Positions 61,879 through 64,000 of a stretch of 64,000 bases of DNA are shown piece by piece. The notes below the pieces were generated by a model. That model had not been told where the DNA came from. It did no database searches and saw only the letters and a program-made list of their open reading frames with translations. Location: contig CAKSWG010000009.1 of the NCBI GenBank assembly GCA_934511465.1, positions 1 through 64,000 of the forward strand. Reading direction: 5' to 3'. A program made the position numbers and the translations under genes. Position 1 is the first letter of the stretch, and each line of letters opens with the position of its first letter. The stretch comes from an uncultured Faecalibacterium sp. GTDB lineage: Bacteria > Bacillota > Clostridia > Oscillospirales > Ruminococcaceae.

Positions 61879-62499
61879 ATGGCAACTCAACTCAACTACG
61901 CCCAGCAGATGGATGCTGTGCTCAAAACTCTGGACGGCACCCGGCCGCGCCTTTTGCTGCACGCCTGCTGCGGGCCCTGCTCCAGCGCCGTGCTGGAACA
62001 GCTGTGCCAGTATTTTAAGATCACGGTGCTTTACTATAACCCCAACACATGGCCGGCCGAAGAATACCACCGCCGCGGTGAAGAGCTTGAAAAGTTTGTT
62101 GACGCCGCCCACCCGCTGGGTGTAGCCGTGATCGAGGACCACTACGACCCGCAGGAGTTCTACTCTGCCGTCACCGGCCTTGAAAACGAGCCGGAGCGCG
62201 GCAGCCGCTGTACGGTCTGCTACCGGCTGCGGATGCGCCGGGCCGCGCAGTACGCGAAGGAAAACGGCTTCGACTGGTTCACCACCACGCTGTCCATCAG
62301 CCCCCACAAGGACGCCAAGCGCATCAACGCCATTGGGCAGGAGCTGGAAGCGGAATTCGGGGTCAAGCATCTGCCCTCGGACTTCAAAAAGCACAACGGC
62401 TACCTGCGCAGTTTGCAGCTGTCGGAGGAATACGGCCTGTACCGGCAGGATTACTGCGGCTGCGAGTTCAGCGCAAAAGCAAGAGGGATCGTAAAGTAA
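61879..62499 (+). CDS. queH: Epoxyqueuosine reductase QueH
   Basis: The product has 206 residues (former DUF208). Cluster and active-site cysteines are visible in LLHACCGPCSS near residue 28, SRCTVCYRLR near residue 114, and DYCGCEFS near the C-terminus. QueH reduces epoxyqueuosine in tRNA to queuosine in the last step of this wobble modification, replacing the B12 enzyme QueG. ATG 61879 is preferred because AAAGGA lies directly against the alternative ATG at 61870. The next gene converges, with abutting stops. Confidence 0.9.
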   Translation: MATQLNYAQQMDAVLKTLDGTRPRLLLHACCGPCSSAVLEQLCQYFKITVLYYNPNTWPAEEYHRRGEELEKFVDAAHPLGVAVIEDHYDPQEFYSAVTGLENEPERGSRCTVCYRLRMRRAAQYAKENGFDWFTTTLSISPHKDAKRINAIGQELEAEFGVKHLPSDFKKHNGYLRSLQLSEEYGLYRQDYCGCEFSAKARGIVK

Positions 62500-63639
62500 T
62501 CACTCCTCCGGCAGTTTCGCCACCAGCAGGGTGAACACGATCAGACCCACGCAGGGCACGATGTTGGAGGCCATACCGGCGGCAAGGCCCGCCTTTTCGG
62601 CCACGATGCCAATGATCCACGGCATCAGGATGGCACCGCTGGACGCCGCCGGCAGCATGATGCCCATGCTGGTAACGCTGGTCATGCGGCCCGCGCTGGC
62701 AACGGCGGTGGGGTTCAGGCCCGCCATGGAGAAGGCGAACGCAAACAGCAGCACGATGGCCATGCCCTGCGTATTAGCCCGCACCAGCAGCACATAAAAG
62801 AAGGTGCACAGCACGCTCATGCCCACCATGGCCTTGCGCGGGTTCTTGAACGGGAACACGAATGCGATCAGCAGGCGGGCCACCAGCGTTGCACCCCACA
62901 TCACGGTGACGGTGTAGGCCGCCAGCGCGCCGGAAATGATGCCGCTGCCCTTGAAATAGGTCACCATCCAGCCGTTGACGCTCTGTTCCGCAGCGTTCTG
63001 GCAGAACAAAAGGCCGGTCAGCAGCCAGAAGCGCGGCGCGTGCAGAAAGCTCCAGTCGATCACTTCTTTGGTCTTGACGGTCTTGGCTTTGCCGCCGCCC
63101 AGCGGGGTGAATGCATACACCAGCCACAGCACAAGGCCCAGTGCCGCCAGCAGGAACACCGCCAGCGCGGTGCTCACCTTGGCCGCCGCTGCAATAAGGA
63201 AGGGGCACAGCAGTGCACCGCATGCATAGCAGCTGTGCATCAGGTTCATGCCCCGGGTGCGGCTGGCAGAGTTGTCGCTGACCAGAATGGTGCAGGTGTT
63301 CATGGCGCTGCCCTTGGCAATGCCCACCAGAAAAAACGCCAGCGCCAGCACCGCCACAGCACCGGTCAGGCCCATCAGGCTATAGCCCACCGCGTAGCCG
63401 ATGGTCAGCAGCAGCACGCTGCGTTTCATGCCCAGCGCGCCGGGCAGCAAACCCACCAGAAACCCGGCGATCAGGTTGCCGATGCTCATGAGCGAGAGCA
63501 GGGTGCCGGTCATGCCGTAGGCGAAACCGTATTCTTCCTGCAAAAGGCTGACCACAACACCTGCACTGATGGCGCAGATGCCGCTGAAAAAGAAGGTCAG
63601 AAAGCCCGCATTGCGCAGGCGTGCAGACTGTTGTTCCAT
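62500..63639 (-). CDS. Major facilitator superfamily transporter
   Basis: The product has 379 residues and twelve membrane helices. It shows the MFS pattern SIGNLIAGFLVGLLPGALGMKR between helices 2 and 3 (motif A-like, GxLxDxxGRK degenerate) and a repeat of the fold after the central loop (KAKTVKTKEV). The substrate is unknown; it resembles fucose/FucP-like and sugar-type Firmicute transporters only weakly. Its stop codon directly abuts that of queH, with no terminator between. A promoter lies at 63702-63675. Confidence 0.82.
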   Translation of the reverse strand: MEQQSARLRNAGFLTFFFSGICAISAGVVVSLLQEEYGFAYGMTGTLLSLMSIGNLIAGFLVGLLPGALGMKRSVLLLTIGYAVGYSLMGLTGAVAVLALAFFLVGIAKGSAMNTCTILVSDNSASRTRGMNLMHSCYACGALLCPFLIAAAAKVSTALAVFLLAALGLVLWLVYAFTPLGGGKAKTVKTKEVIDWSFLHAPRFWLLTGLLFCQNAAEQSVNGWMVTYFKGSGIISGALAAYTVTVMWGATLVARLLIAFVFPFKNPRKAMVGMSVLCTFFYVLLVRANTQGMAIVLLFAFAFSMAGLNPTAVASAGRMTSVTSMGIMLPAASSGAILMPWIIGIVAEKAGLAAGMASNIVPCVGLIVFTLLVAKLPEE

Positions 63640-63674
63640 GATGTTCCCCTTTTTTCCAAAAATATCCTCTTTTT

Positions 63675-63702
63675 ATTATATCAATTCCCATCTTTTATGC
63701 AA
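63675..63702 (-). promoter_or_regulatory. Promoter of the MFS transporter gene
   Basis: On the minus strand TTGCAT (63702-63697) and TATAAT (63680-63675) are 16 bases apart. Confidence 0.75.
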
Positions 63703-63737
63703 CAGAAACCTCAAACTCAGGGCTCTGCTTCTGCCTG

Positions 63738-63781
63738 AAAAAGGTCCCCGGCATCTCTTATGGATACCGGGGACCTTTTTC
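63738..63781 (-). terminator. Terminator of the gene at the right edge
   Basis: AAAAAGGTCCCCGG pairs with CCGGGGACCTTTTT around a 15-nt loop, with T-runs on both strands. It overlaps the last bases of the leftward gene. Confidence 0.85.
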
Positions 63782-64000
63782 AGGGTTTGTCTTTAAAATC
63801 GGTTGAAGTGTACTCTTCTGCTTTCCAGCAAGCTGCATATACTTCAGTCGCATAGTTCTTTATAGGAGAAATCCTACTGCCGAATTTCTCCTTGACCCAT
63901 TTCTGCAAAGCCAAAGGAGTGCGCCTCATCTTTTCCAGAAATTCGATTTTGCCACCGGGAAGGAAGCGGCGACCACCAGATAAGAAAGCCACACAAACAC
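63780..64000 (-). CDS. C-terminal end of an unidentified protein, probably cut by the window edge
   Basis: The frame is open from the right edge to the stop at 63780, with the readable part ending in EEYTSTDFKDKP. A GTG at 63992 could start a 70-residue protein, but no ribosome site can be judged. The segment is basic and aromatic (ALQKWVKEKFGSRISPIKNY), without recognised motif, and is more AT-rich than its neighbours. A terminator overlapping the stop supports a real gene. Confidence 0.5.
   Translation of the reverse strand, partial: VCVAFLSGGRRFLPGGKIEFLEKMRRTPLALQKWVKEKFGSRISPIKNYATEVYAACWKAEEYTSTDFKDKP

Overview
The window is about 64 kb of chromosome, roughly 60% G+C, from a strictly anaerobic gut Firmicute of the Oscillospiraceae/Ruminococcaceae (a Faecalibacterium, Gemmiger or Subdoligranulum type of organism). 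The reasons are the codon use, the many SigA-type promoters with strong AGGAGG ribosome sites, pyruvate formate-lyase with its activase, a CIRCE-controlled clpB, uronate catabolism, abundant stem-loop intergenic repeats, and heterodimeric ABC exporters. The genus is inferred from style and gene content. No rRNA, phage, insertion sequence or CRISPR array is seen, and there is one tRNA (Val-CAC, 204-280).

Layout. 0.4-9.2 kb: a Cys-rich membrane peptide, a secreted protein, a GntR regulator, PAP2 and HAD phosphatases, then a uronate/ketodeoxygluconate operon (KDPG aldolase fused to a VOC domain, kdgK, kduI, kduD) whose promoter carries a near copy of the palindrome in the GntR promoter, and mscL. 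9.2-15.5 kb: Tat-exported alkaline phosphatase, a HAD phosphatase with a DEDDh exonuclease, an AT-rich MATE exporter and a VTT-family membrane protein. 15.5-20.2 kb: a MarR regulator and a heterodimeric ABC exporter. 20.2-20.5 kb: a compact locus with the full architecture of an Fst/par-type type I toxin-antitoxin module. 20.6-31 kb: an LRR / VWA-like / MoxR ATPase / AEC-carrier operon, GDPD, a GH1 phospho-beta-glucosidase, purC, and a surface beta-helix protein. That last gene lies behind a promoter with a G10 tract in its spacer and a c-di-GMP-I riboswitch with a terminator. 31-35 kb: an ECF sigma / anti-sigma / membrane-protein operon and birA.

35-41.2 kb holds a small biosynthetic cluster: three tandem acyl-AMP ligases, a free-standing carrier protein and a condensation-fold acyltransferase. 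41.5-47 kb encodes envelope/glycan functions (acyltransferase-3, a coiled-coil protein, a GT4 glycosyltransferase, a flippase-like membrane protein). 47-48.3 kb has an XRE regulator divergent from a lipoprotein, then a probable structured non-coding RNA. 48.6-64 kb is mainly housekeeping: pflB-pflA, cysS, a ROK kinase, a CNNM/CorC protein, clpB, a second possible small-peptide/antisense locus, degV, purA, a DUF896 protein, queH, an MFS transporter and the end of an unidentified gene.

The most unusual features are (1) the Fst-like toxin with a convergent antisense RNA and matching direct repeats; (2) the surface-protein gene with a potentially phase-variable promoter and a c-di-GMP off-switch; (3) a family of intergenic elements at 15.5, 45.2 and 53.1 kb whose flanks are conserved but whose hairpin stems differ completely while keeping stem length and a YGCG loop; and (4) the carrier-protein cluster. 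Promoters, operators and RNA structures were read by eye and are predictions.
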